Part shown: positions 16,316-23,462 of the stretch, piece by piece | Numbering within the stretch: the first letter of the stretch is position 1 | Layout: every line of letters begins with the position of its first letter | Assembly: GCA_966128725.1 (NCBI GenBank) | Contig: CBHYLN010000079.1 | Location: forward strand, 1 to 24,884 | Length of the DNA: 24,884 nt | Origin: JAFDZV01 sp966128725 | GTDB taxonomy: Bacteria > Bacteroidota > Ignavibacteria > OLB7 | Reading direction: 5' to 3' | The notes under the pieces: generated by a model | Told to the model about the DNA's origin: nothing | Seen by the model: the letters and a program-made list of their open reading frames with translations, nothing else | The model's database searches: none | Translations under genes and position numbers: made by a program

Positions 16316-17815
16316 ATGCACAATCGCTACAACCGTTTTGTTTTTGGCATCGCTATATGTGCGTTTGTCCTGCTCGCGCTCCCCGCTCTGGCGCAGGACC
16401 AGGATACCCGTGTGGCACCGGAACCAACACAGGGGCACAATACCAAGCAGCACTGGCCCGGTGTAATGGTGCGCGGCGGCACCCTGTACGTTCGTTGGGG
16501 TGAGTTGCGGCCCACCGGCGATACGGTTCGCAAGACGGAGGAGCTTTTCTACGTGCTTGGCGACTGGTCGCGCCGTACCGAAGTTGCCGCCGATACGGTT
16601 GCCGTGGTGAAGCCCGAAGTGCTTATGGCCGATGCGTCGGCAACGGCTGTGGTTTCCAATGTTGCCACGCGCTCCGACCCTCGCGAGTTCGATGGTGCCA
16701 CTGTTGCCGGCTCGATGCAGTGGCGGGGCGATCTGGTCCCGATTTCCGGCGGCAATGATACCGTGCGCAAGGCGAGCTTCAACATGTATCTCCCTGTTGG
16801 TGGCACCTGGAAGAAGGTGAACATTTACCAGGAACGCCGCTCCAAGGAGATAATAACGCTTCGTTCGTGGGCGTATGCGTACGATCCGAATCGTGCCGAG
16901 ATCCTCTGTGCATGGGTGTCCAGTGTGGAGCCCGCCGGGTTCGTGACCTGTGTTGATACCACGGGTGTGGTGCGATGGAGCTTCAACAACATTCCCTTGC
17001 CAAACGGCCGTTACAACCTGCTCCCGCTGGGCGATCGCGAGTTCGTTGTTATACGTGACTCCTTCGGCATTCGCTACAAGGATGGCTCGCCGCGCGATAC
17101 CACCATGTACTCCATGCCCACCGGCCAGCGGTTCCAGCGTATCCTGGGCGATCGATTCCTGCGCACATTCATTGGGCCTGATACCGCCCACTATACCATC
17201 GAGATGTACAGCCTGGCAGGCGCCAAGTTGGCCTCGGCACAGGTGTTCCGCCCGAACGCGCAGCCCCGGTTCTTCATAACGGAAAATCGGGAGGACAGCG
17301 GCATCGGCTTCATTGCCGCCTGCGATGATGGCGTGTATGCAACCGTGCTGGACAAGAACCTGAACGAGCGCATGCCGGTGCGCATGGTGAGCCGCGGGAC
17401 CGACTCGGCGTTCTCACCCTCGGCTGCCTTTTTTGGCGATACGCTGTATACGGCCTGGCAGGATAATCGCAACACGGTGCCCGATATCTACGGCCGCGCG
17501 TTTGCAACCGGCACGTTTGTTTTCGGCGTGGATGCCGTCCGCAACGAGGCCGACCGCCTTGCCATCGACGGGGTGGTTCCCAATCCGGCGAACGACCGCC
17601 TGAACGTACGGCTGGTGCAGCATGTGCGCGGTGCGCTTCGTGCCGAACTGGTGAATGCCGTTGGCGCGGTGGCTCGTGTGGTGGATTTGGGCATGGTTGA
17701 GGCCGGGCCACATACCATGGAGTTCGCCGTGGCCGGTTTGCCGGCCGGCGCGTACCGTGTGGTTGTGCGCGGAGCCATGGCCACGGCCTCGGCTCCGGTT
17801 GTGATCATTCCGTAA
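16316..17815 (+). CDS. Secreted protein with T9SS type A sorting domain
   Basis: A 499-residue exported protein with an N-terminal signal peptide (basic start MHNRYNRFVFG, hydrophobic core IAICAFVLLALPALA, cleavage before QDQD). The middle part is beta-rich, with motifs such as LYTAWQDNRNTVPDIYGRAF that are typical of beta-propeller-like repeats in secreted Bacteroidota proteins. The last 90 or so residues look like a T9SS C-terminal domain: VVPNPANDRLNVRL with PNPA at 422-425, then LVNAVGAVARVVDLG, and closing LPAGAYRVVVR. Such domains direct proteins through the outer membrane by the T9SS, where they are cleaved and attached to the surface or released. No catalytic motif is seen, so the surface role is unknown. 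A strong hairpin follows the gene, which appears to stand alone. Confidence 0.85.
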   Translation: MHNRYNRFVFGIAICAFVLLALPALAQDQDTRVAPEPTQGHNTKQHWPGVMVRGGTLYVRWGELRPTGDTVRKTEELFYVLGDWSRRTEVAADTVAVVKPEVLMADASATAVVSNVATRSDPREFDGATVAGSMQWRGDLVPISGGNDTVRKASFNMYLPVGGTWKKVNIYQERRSKEIITLRSWAYAYDPNRAEILCAWVSSVEPAGFVTCVDTTGVVRWSFNNIPLPNGRYNLLPLGDREFVVIRDSFGIRYKDGSPRDTTMYSMPTGQRFQRILGDRFLRTFIGPDTAHYTIEMYSLAGAKLASAQVFRPNAQPRFFITENREDSGIGFIAACDDGVYATVLDKNLNERMPVRMVSRGTDSAFSPSAAFFGDTLYTAWQDNRNTVPDIYGRAFATGTFVFGVDAVRNEADRLAIDGVVPNPANDRLNVRLVQHVRGALRAELVNAVGAVARVVDLGMVEAGPHTMEFAVAGLPAGAYRVVVRGAMATASAPVVIIP

Positions 17816-17873
17816 CCGATTGTCCGGTGCCGGGGTGCCGATCCCGCCGGATTGCCTCGTAATCTTCAAACGC

Positions 17874-17905
17874 ACGGGCTGGTGTGCATTAGCGCACCAG
17901 CCCGT
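17874..17905 (+). terminator. Strong 14-bp hairpin, probable terminator
   Basis: ACGGGCTGGTGTGC (17874-17887) pairs with GCGCACCAGCCCGT (17892-17905) over 14 positions, one of them a G-U wobble, around the tetraloop ATTA. It lies 58 bases past the T9SS-type gene stop. There is no T-tract, so it may act with Rho or as an mRNA 3'-end stabiliser. Confidence 0.55.
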
Positions 17906-18021
17906 TGCCACTCGGTGGTGTTGTGTTACTGTATCGAGACGATTTCGACGTAGGCTCGTAAGGTTCTTTGGTGTAGTTTCATGTCTCGTAGTTTTTCGAC
18001 TCTCCCGAACCCTCATACTCG

Positions 18022-19092
18022 ATGCGCCCTACGAAAAAGTCTCTTGGTGACCATGCCCTGAACATCGGATTTGTTGGGATACACGTCGTCTCGCTTCTGG
18101 TATTCGTTGTTGGTTTCAGTTGGACAGCGCTTGCCGCGTGCATCTTCCTGTACGTGTTGCGCATGTTCGCGGTCACGGCCGGATACCATCGCTATTTCGC
18201 CCACCGAACGTTCAAGACTACACGCACCTTCCAGTTCATCCTTGGCGCGATTGGCGCGATGTCGTTGCAGAACGGCCCATTGTGGTGGGCAGCTCATCAC
18301 CGCACGCATCATCGGTATTCCGATACGGAGCAGGATGTGCATTCGCCGGTTACCGGCGGTGTATGGTGGGCGCATGTCGGTTGGATCCTCTCGAAACGAT
18401 TCAGCCGCTACGAGCCAAGCCTTGTGCGCGATCTGGAGCAGTACCCGGAAATCCGCTGGCTGAACCGCTACTATATCTGGTTCGCCGTGGGAATGGGCGT
18501 TGCGCTGTTCGGCCTTGGAGAGCTGCTTGCCAGTGCGGCCCCGCATCTCGGGACCAATGGATTCCAGTTGCTGATCTGGGGCGGCTTCCTCAGCACCACG
18601 TTGCTGTATCATGGCACGTTCACGATCAACTCGCTGGCGCATATGTTCGGCCGCCGGAGGTTCAATACTTCCGATGACAGCCGCAACAGCTTCATTCTTG
18701 CGCTGATTACTCTGGGCGAAGGTTGGCATAACAACCACCATCGCTGCCTTTCCTCCGAACGCCAGGGTTTCTACTGGTGGGAGGTGGACATCTCGCACTA
18801 CATTCTCACGATGCTTTCCTGGGTTGGCCTGGTATGGGATCTGCGCACGCCGCCAAAGAAGGTGTACGACGAAGCCCGCGCCATCCGCGAGGCACGCAGG
18901 GCCGCAGCGGCCGGCAAGCAGTCCACGCCGGGTCGCCGCTCGGTGCAAACGCGGCGCCCGCAGCCGGCAAGCGCCCGCGCGGCCGTTCATGCGCCCGTGG
19001 TTGGCAGCCAGCATACGGTTTCGGCCGTGGTGCCAAACGCCCTGCTGCCGGATGAACTGCTGACCGCGTCGCAGCCCGACACCGCGCCGTGA
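18022..19092 (+). CDS. Membrane fatty acid desaturase (acyl-CoA delta-9 type) with C-terminal extension
   Basis: A 356-residue integral membrane di-iron desaturase that introduces a cis double bond into a long-chain acyl chain, adjusting membrane fluidity. All three His boxes are visible: HRYFAH at 56-61, HRTHH at 93-97 and HNNHH at 236-240, plus the additional NSLAHMFG near 203-210. Hydrophobic segments lie at about 15-48, 70-86, 150-172 and 181-200. The catalytic core ends near residue 275. A tail of about 80 residues follows, first Ala/Arg-rich and basic, then Pro/Ser/Val-rich; usual bacterial homologues stop soon after the core. Two hairpin terminators follow directly, so the gene is probably monocistronic. 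The electron donor (ferredoxin or rubredoxin system) is not encoded nearby. Family firm, exact acyl substrate and regiochemistry not shown. Confidence 0.93.
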   Translation: MRPTKKSLGDHALNIGFVGIHVVSLLVFVVGFSWTALAACIFLYVLRMFAVTAGYHRYFAHRTFKTTRTFQFILGAIGAMSLQNGPLWWAAHHRTHHRYSDTEQDVHSPVTGGVWWAHVGWILSKRFSRYEPSLVRDLEQYPEIRWLNRYYIWFAVGMGVALFGLGELLASAAPHLGTNGFQLLIWGGFLSTTLLYHGTFTINSLAHMFGRRRFNTSDDSRNSFILALITLGEGWHNNHHRCLSSERQGFYWWEVDISHYILTMLSWVGLVWDLRTPPKKVYDEARAIREARRAAAAGKQSTPGRRSVQTRRPQPASARAAVHAPVVGSQHTVSAVVPNALLPDELLTASQPDTAP

Positions 19093-19118
19093 TGCGTTAA
19101 CGCCGGCCCGAATGTGTT

Positions 19119-19135
19119 GCCGCCGATACGGCGGC
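19119..19135 (+). terminator. First of two tandem terminators after the desaturase gene
   Basis: GCCGCCG (19119-19125) and CGGCGGC (19129-19135) form a perfect 7-bp stem with a 3-base loop, followed by TTTGTTG. It lies 26 bases past the desaturase stop codon. Confidence 0.6.
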
Positions 19136-19145
19136 TTTGTTGATC

Positions 19146-19180
19146 ACGCGCTCCAACCTGGGTTGGGGCGCGTTTTTTTT
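19146..19180 (+). terminator. Second tandem terminator with an eight-T tract
   Basis: ACGCGCTCCAACC pairs with GGTTGGGGCGCGT (one G-U wobble; innermost pairs must open to form the loop) and runs straight into TTTTTTTT ending at 19180. This is the clearest intrinsic terminator in the window and, with the hairpin before it, insulates the sigma-factor gene downstream. Confidence 0.85.
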
Positions 19181-19383
19181 CGGGACGATTATCGGCCAAA
19201 CAGGGCCGTTTGCGCCATGTACGTGCGCAACCGGCCGTTTCGTGGCAAGGAAACTTTGCCGGGATGTTACATTGGCCGTGGCGGTGTGTCACGTTTCCGA
19301 TCGGCGCATGTTTAGGTAGTAGCGGCAGGGCGCAATCAACTCATAGCCCGGATGCCGCGCACCGCATGTGAAGCCGTTCCGTC

Positions 19384-20022
19384 ATGCCGATGAACGATCG
19401 TACCGACCATACCACACTGGCGCTCGACGCCCACTGCGATGAGGAGCTGTTCAATCGGTTCCTTGGCGGCGAGGACGACGCCTACACAACGCTGTACAGC
19501 AGGTACAGCGCGCGCCTGTTGGGGTATGTGCATTCGATTGTCGGGACCGACGATGCCGCGGCCGAGGATATTTTCCAGGAAGCATTTGTGCGGTTGTTCC
19601 GCGAACGCACGCGCATTGCCGCTTCCGACGGCGCAACCGAGCCGATCCGCAACGTGGGCGGCTGGCTGTTCCGGGTGGCACGCAATCTGGCCCTGAATCA
19701 TATTCGCTCGCAACGATACCTGACAAGCCTTCCATCCTCGTACGACGAACATTTGCTGGTGACGGTGGAGGAAGCGCATGCCGACACCTTTGGCCGCGCT
19801 GTTACCGACGATCAGTTGATGACGGCTGTGAACCAGGTGGTGGAAACGTTGCCGGCAGCGCTTCGCGAAGTATTCATCCTGCGCGAGGTAAACGGAATGA
19901 GCTATCAGGAAACCGCCGAGATCATCGGCTGTACCGAGGAGGCGGCTCGCATGCGGCTCAGCCGCGCGCGCAGCGCCATTCGGCGCGCCTTGGAACCGCT
20001 CTTCAGCGAGAGCAGCCAATGA
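19384..20022 (+). CDS. ECF-type RNA polymerase sigma factor
   Basis: A 212-residue sigma-70 factor with only regions 2 and 4, as in the extracytoplasmic-function group. Region 2 spans about 38-110, with LYSRYSARLLGYVHSIVG, AAAEDIFQEAFVRLFRERTRI and the WLFRVARNLALNHIRSQR promoter-melting helix. Region 4 lies at about 157-205: LPAALREVFILREVNGMSYQETAEIIGCTEEAARMRL (LPAALREVFILREVNG and MSYQETAEIIGC) followed by SRARSAIRRAL. Either ATG at 19384 or 19390 could start it. The next gene, 109 bases on, encodes a membrane protein with an anti-sigma-like N-terminus, so activity is likely controlled by that protein in response to an envelope signal. TACATTGG at 19268-19275 is a possible promoter element, possibly an autoregulated one. 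Family call firm; regulon unknown. Confidence 0.95.
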   Translation: MPMNDRTDHTTLALDAHCDEELFNRFLGGEDDAYTTLYSRYSARLLGYVHSIVGTDDAAAEDIFQEAFVRLFRERTRIAASDGATEPIRNVGGWLFRVARNLALNHIRSQRYLTSLPSSYDEHLLVTVEEAHADTFGRAVTDDQLMTAVNQVVETLPAALREVFILREVNGMSYQETAEIIGCTEEAARMRLSRARSAIRRALEPLFSESSQ

Positions 20023-20131
20023 TGTTGGCGCCGGCCACCACAGGGTGGTTGGGTGCCAGAAGGCGCTGAGCTCTGCTTTTTCTCACACGAAACGCGATCG
20101 AACACATTCATCTATATACGGCCGGCCAATC

Positions 20132-21616
20132 GTGGCACGATTCGAACATCTCATATCGCGATATCTCGACGGCGACCTGACACCCGCTGAACAGAACGAT
20201 CTGCAGCAGCTCCTTGCCGAGTCGCCTGATGCGCGTGCGCTTCTGCGGCAGATGCAGGCGGTGGCCGAAGCGGCGCGTCGTACACCGGTGCTCCATCGGC
20301 CAAACCCGTCCATGGAGCAAGCCCTGTTCCAGCGGCTGGCATCCGAGGGGTTGTACGGGAAACCGACCGTGCCGCCAACGGCCATGCGCCGGATGTTCGA
20401 TCGCATTTCCGGAAGCATGGTGGCTCTGGTGCTCCTGCTTCTCGCGTTTGGTGTTGGCGGGCTTATCAACTCCGATACGGGCAACAGCGGCAAGCAGGCT
20501 GCCCGGGTTGCAGACCGTGCGCGTGGTGCCGACGCTTCGCTGCTGGCGGCGGGTGCCCGTCCGTTGCCCGGCGGCACAGCGGCGCATGCAGGTGATGGTG
20601 ATGCCTCCGCCAAGCGCAACGCATTTGCCGGAGTGCTCAATCAGGGTGGGCGGAACGATGCGCTTATTGGCGCCAGTAGTGGCCGGCCTGAGCGCACAAG
20701 CGTGAGGGCGAGCAATGGTGCCACGCGCAGGCAGTTGCCAGCGGCGGTTGCCGATCACCGTTCGTCCGGCACGGATTCCGCGCAACATGTTCGGCGGTTG
20801 GCCCCATCAATGGCGGCCATTGCTACGCACGACGGTGTCGTGCGTGACTCCGGTGTGAACACGGCGCCGCAGCATCCTTCGCTGCGTGCCGACCTTGCAA
20901 ACGCCGCGTTGGCTCCGCGTGATTCGGCCGCGCCGCTTGCCGCGCAGCCGCAGCAAGCGCCCCCGTCATTTGGCCCGGCGCCAGCCCCGGCAGCACGGTT
21001 TGGCTGGGCTGCATCGCTGCGTGGCGGCATTGCGTCGCTGGATCGTAGCAGCGCCGAACGTGCGCGCGAACTTGATGTGCGCGTTGGCGTCAGGCTTCCG
21101 GAAGGTCATCAGTTCTCCGTTGTGCTGGGCATGGGGGCTGCTGCTCGGGCTACCGACAATGTTTCGGCGGATCTGGTGCTGGCCGCGCCTCCCGGGCGGA
21201 TAGCCTCGCGAGTTCGGGGTTCCGGAAGCAACACACAGGATATGCCGTCCGGCTCCGAGCTGGTGCCGGTCAACACGGTTGTTGTTGCCAGCGAGCCGTG
21301 GGCCGGGGTGAGCTACAACTTCGCGCTTCCGGTTGCAGGCGATCTTTCGTTGGCGCCGGGGCTGGCCGGTGGCCTCGGCGGCTCCACGCTCCGACTTGGC
21401 CTTGAGCTTCCGCTCCGTTATCGTATGTCGAGCTCGATGTCGATCGAATGCGCTGCCTCGGTGGCCCATGTGTTCCCGCGCGCGGCCACAAGCACCGAAA
21501 CCGTGCACGCCGATAAAAACGATGTGGCACCGTACGTGAGCACCAACCATAGCGTTGGCTTTACATCGTACGGCGTACAGGTTGGTATCAGCCTTGACCT
21601 TGGCGGAGGTCGCTGA
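20132..21616 (+). CDS. Probable dual-membrane-spanning anti-sigma factor with C-terminal beta-barrel
   Basis: I chose GTG 20132 because it starts directly at ARFEHLISRYLDGDLTPAEQ, the usual opening of an anti-sigma domain; upstream in-frame codons look non-coding. Of 494 residues, 1-50 form a helical anti-sigma-like domain without the zinc-binding His/Cys residues, and 96-112 a single inner-membrane segment (MVALVLLLLAFGVGGLI). About 113-289 is a disordered Ala/Arg/Ser/Pro-rich linker long enough to cross the periplasm. About 290-494 alternates strands in outer-membrane barrel style, for example FGWAASLRGGIASL, AGVSYNFALPVAG, LRLGLELPLRYRM and YGVQVGISLDL. This order matches dual membrane-spanning anti-sigma (Dma) proteins described in Bacteroides. 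It lies 109 bases after the ECF sigma gene, its presumed partner. The domain order is visible; the signalling role is inferred. Confidence 0.78.
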   Translation: MARFEHLISRYLDGDLTPAEQNDLQQLLAESPDARALLRQMQAVAEAARRTPVLHRPNPSMEQALFQRLASEGLYGKPTVPPTAMRRMFDRISGSMVALVLLLLAFGVGGLINSDTGNSGKQAARVADRARGADASLLAAGARPLPGGTAAHAGDGDASAKRNAFAGVLNQGGRNDALIGASSGRPERTSVRASNGATRRQLPAAVADHRSSGTDSAQHVRRLAPSMAAIATHDGVVRDSGVNTAPQHPSLRADLANAALAPRDSAAPLAAQPQQAPPSFGPAPAPAARFGWAASLRGGIASLDRSSAERARELDVRVGVRLPEGHQFSVVLGMGAAARATDNVSADLVLAAPPGRIASRVRGSGSNTQDMPSGSELVPVNTVVVASEPWAGVSYNFALPVAGDLSLAPGLAGGLGGSTLRLGLELPLRYRMSSSMSIECAASVAHVFPRAATSTETVHADKNDVAPYVSTNHSVGFTSYGVQVGISLDLGGGR

Positions 21617-21704
21617 GAACCGGCGCCTGGCAATACAGGCAGCGGCGGCAATGGCGGCGCCGGGATTCCGGCGCAATCAGAAACATGCAATCCAAGAAAT
21701 CCAT

Positions 21705-21735
21705 GCCGGGCGGCCCAACAGGTCGCCCGGTTTTT
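21705..21735 (+). terminator. Intrinsic terminator after the anti-sigma gene
   Basis: CCGGGCG (21706-21712) pairs perfectly with CGCCCGG (21724-21730), with two more G-C pairs possible inside, followed by TTTTTGTTGT. It lies about 90 bases past the stop codon and ends the sigma/anti-sigma transcript. Confidence 0.8.
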
Positions 21736-21826
21736 GTTGTAACTTTTCGGTCGCACCCCGCTTCACATTCCAGGTTGGCACGCGCTGCTGCCAATATCAG
21801 CACGCATTATCAAATCGGAACGCAGC

Positions 21827-22780
21827 ATGAACAAGCACGTATCTCGTACACTGTGTGTCGTTGCAATGATCGTATTTGGCACTGCCGTTGCCCGCGCGCA
21901 GCTACTGGTGCCGTTCCTGTCGAAGGCAGGGTATCGCACCGCGCTTACCAAGGCAAAGGACTCGCTGGGTGCCGACGCCCGCCTTGCGTTTGTTGCAACG
22001 GTCGGCAGCCTGGAGCAAAGCGGTTTCACGCTGGAGTTCAACCTGGAAAACGGCCAGGCAACCGCATGGGTGTATACATTCTACTCGCCATCACAAAGCA
22101 CCAGCGCCTCGCTGGGTGTTGTCCAGATTCCGATCCTGGGATTTCAAACGCAGAGCATCGGCCAGGCTATTCCGCTTCCGCCGGTGCTGAGCCTGGAACT
22201 TGATACCACCGGCACGTATGTCAGCAGCGATCGGATGATAGCACAGTTGAAAACCGATACCACCTACAGCAGGTACCATATGGAGCTCCCGGGCGCCAAG
22301 CCGACGTTTGTTACGCTGGGCCAGCTTGTGCAGGCCGATTCCGCGAATCTGCCGAACGGTTACCCGCTGGACGAAGCGTCGTGGACGCTCCTGTTCCGTG
22401 GCGGCGGTGACTCCACCATGACATGTTTCGTGTCGTCGAAAACCGGCGCGCATTTCTGCCGCCGTATCAGCCTGCCACCGCTTGGCGTGCCGCAGGAGGC
22501 CGCGGCGATCGGCACGGCGAGCCTTACCGTGCTTCCAAACCCAGCGGCCTCGTGGGCCCGTGTGTTGGTGGCGTTGCCGGCCGGTGCGCGCACTGCCGGC
22601 GCAACGTGCGGCCTGTACGACGAGCGCGGCACCATGGTGATGGACCTGAGCAGCAACTTCGCGGCGAATCATGCCGCCTTCGTGGATGTGGATGTTCGCG
22701 GCCTTGCCGCCGGCGCGTACTACTGTCGCGCTGCCGGAAGCAACTGGGTGGGAACGGCCGGTGTGGTTGTGGAGAAGTAG
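21827..22780 (+). CDS. Secreted protein with T9SS-type C-terminal domain
   Basis: A 317-residue exported protein. The signal peptide is clear (MNKHVSRTLCVVAMIVFGTAVARAQ, cleavage near residue 24). Residues about 30-225 form one unrecognised alpha/beta domain with two Cys (in TCFVSSKTGAHFC) that could form a disulfide. The last 80 or so residues resemble a T9SS sorting domain: SLTVLPNPAASWARVLVAL with PNPA at 237-240, GLYDERGTMVMDLSS, and the closing GLAAGAYYCRAAG and VVVEK strands. The conserved closing strand has a Cys where Val or Tyr is usual. The DinB-like gene begins two bases after its stop, so the two are probably co-transcribed, although the secreted and cytoplasmic products have no obvious link. 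Function of the main domain unknown. Confidence 0.8.
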   Translation: MNKHVSRTLCVVAMIVFGTAVARAQLLVPFLSKAGYRTALTKAKDSLGADARLAFVATVGSLEQSGFTLEFNLENGQATAWVYTFYSPSQSTSASLGVVQIPILGFQTQSIGQAIPLPPVLSLELDTTGTYVSSDRMIAQLKTDTTYSRYHMELPGAKPTFVTLGQLVQADSANLPNGYPLDEASWTLLFRGGGDSTMTCFVSSKTGAHFCRRISLPPLGVPQEAAAIGTASLTVLPNPAASWARVLVALPAGARTAGATCGLYDERGTMVMDLSSNFAANHAAFVDVDVRGLAAGAYYCRAAGSNWVGTAGVVVEK

Positions 22781-22782
22781 CG

Positions 22783-23256
22783 ATGGGGCTGGCCGACACA
22801 ACGTTGGTCCGGCTTGGTGCGCAGCATCAGGTGATTCCGATTCTGCTGGACGGCGTCAACGAGACATTGCTCGTGCGCCGTCCGGCCGGGGATCGGTGGT
22901 CGGTTGCCGACATCGTCGCGCATCTGGGCCGCTACCAGGGAATATTTCAGGATCGAATCGCAATAATGATCGGCGGCACGGGGCCGGAGTTCGAGCGCTA
23001 CCGGGCCGAGTTGGATCCCGGATTCGCCGAATGGCGGAGCGCGCCATTAAGCCGGAATATCGCGCGGCTGAATCATGAGCGCGTTGCTCTGCACGCGCTG
23101 CTTGCCGGGCTTGATGATCGCGAGCTGGCGCAGCGTGGTTCGCACCCGCTGTTCGGAGCGATCACAATTGCCCGGTGGGCCGAGTTCTTTCTGCTCCACG
23201 AGGCACACCATCTCTACGCAATCATGAAGCTTCTGGGCGAATTTCAGCGCGGTTGA
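22783..23256 (+). CDS. DinB-family (DinB/YfiT-like) protein
   Basis: A 157-residue soluble four-helix-bundle protein. I chose the ATG at 22783, two bases after the previous stop; longer in-frame readings only overlap the previous gene. Family features are the Trp-Ser-Val-X-Asp-Ile-Val-X-His stretch in DRWSVADIVAHLGRY (His47), the helix with LNHERVALHALLAGL, and the final metal-binding helix LLHEAHHLYAIMKL (His139 and His142 or 143). The three His residues form the usual divalent-metal site. DinB-like proteins include thiol-dependent transferases and damage-inducible proteins of unknown activity; nothing here separates these. There is no signal peptide, so it is cytoplasmic. Linkage to the secreted-protein gene upstream may simply reflect tight packing. 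Family call firm. Confidence 0.88.
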   Translation: MGLADTTLVRLGAQHQVIPILLDGVNETLLVRRPAGDRWSVADIVAHLGRYQGIFQDRIAIMIGGTGPEFERYRAELDPGFAEWRSAPLSRNIARLNHERVALHALLAGLDDRELAQRGSHPLFGAITIARWAEFFLLHEAHHLYAIMKLLGEFQRG

Positions 23257-23462
23257 TCGGGCGATGGTACGGCGATTGCCACGCCACGTTGGCTGTTGCA
23301 ATTCCAGCCCGGCGTGCTCGTGCGGCCGATCGTTCGAAATCATATCTTGCGCCCCTTGCCGGCGCCGTGCGGTGCCGGATGCCATGTACAGCGGCCACGT
23401 GCCCTGGCGCACGGCGTATGCGGGCAGCGCCGATCGGCACAACACAATCGAAGTATTTTTGT

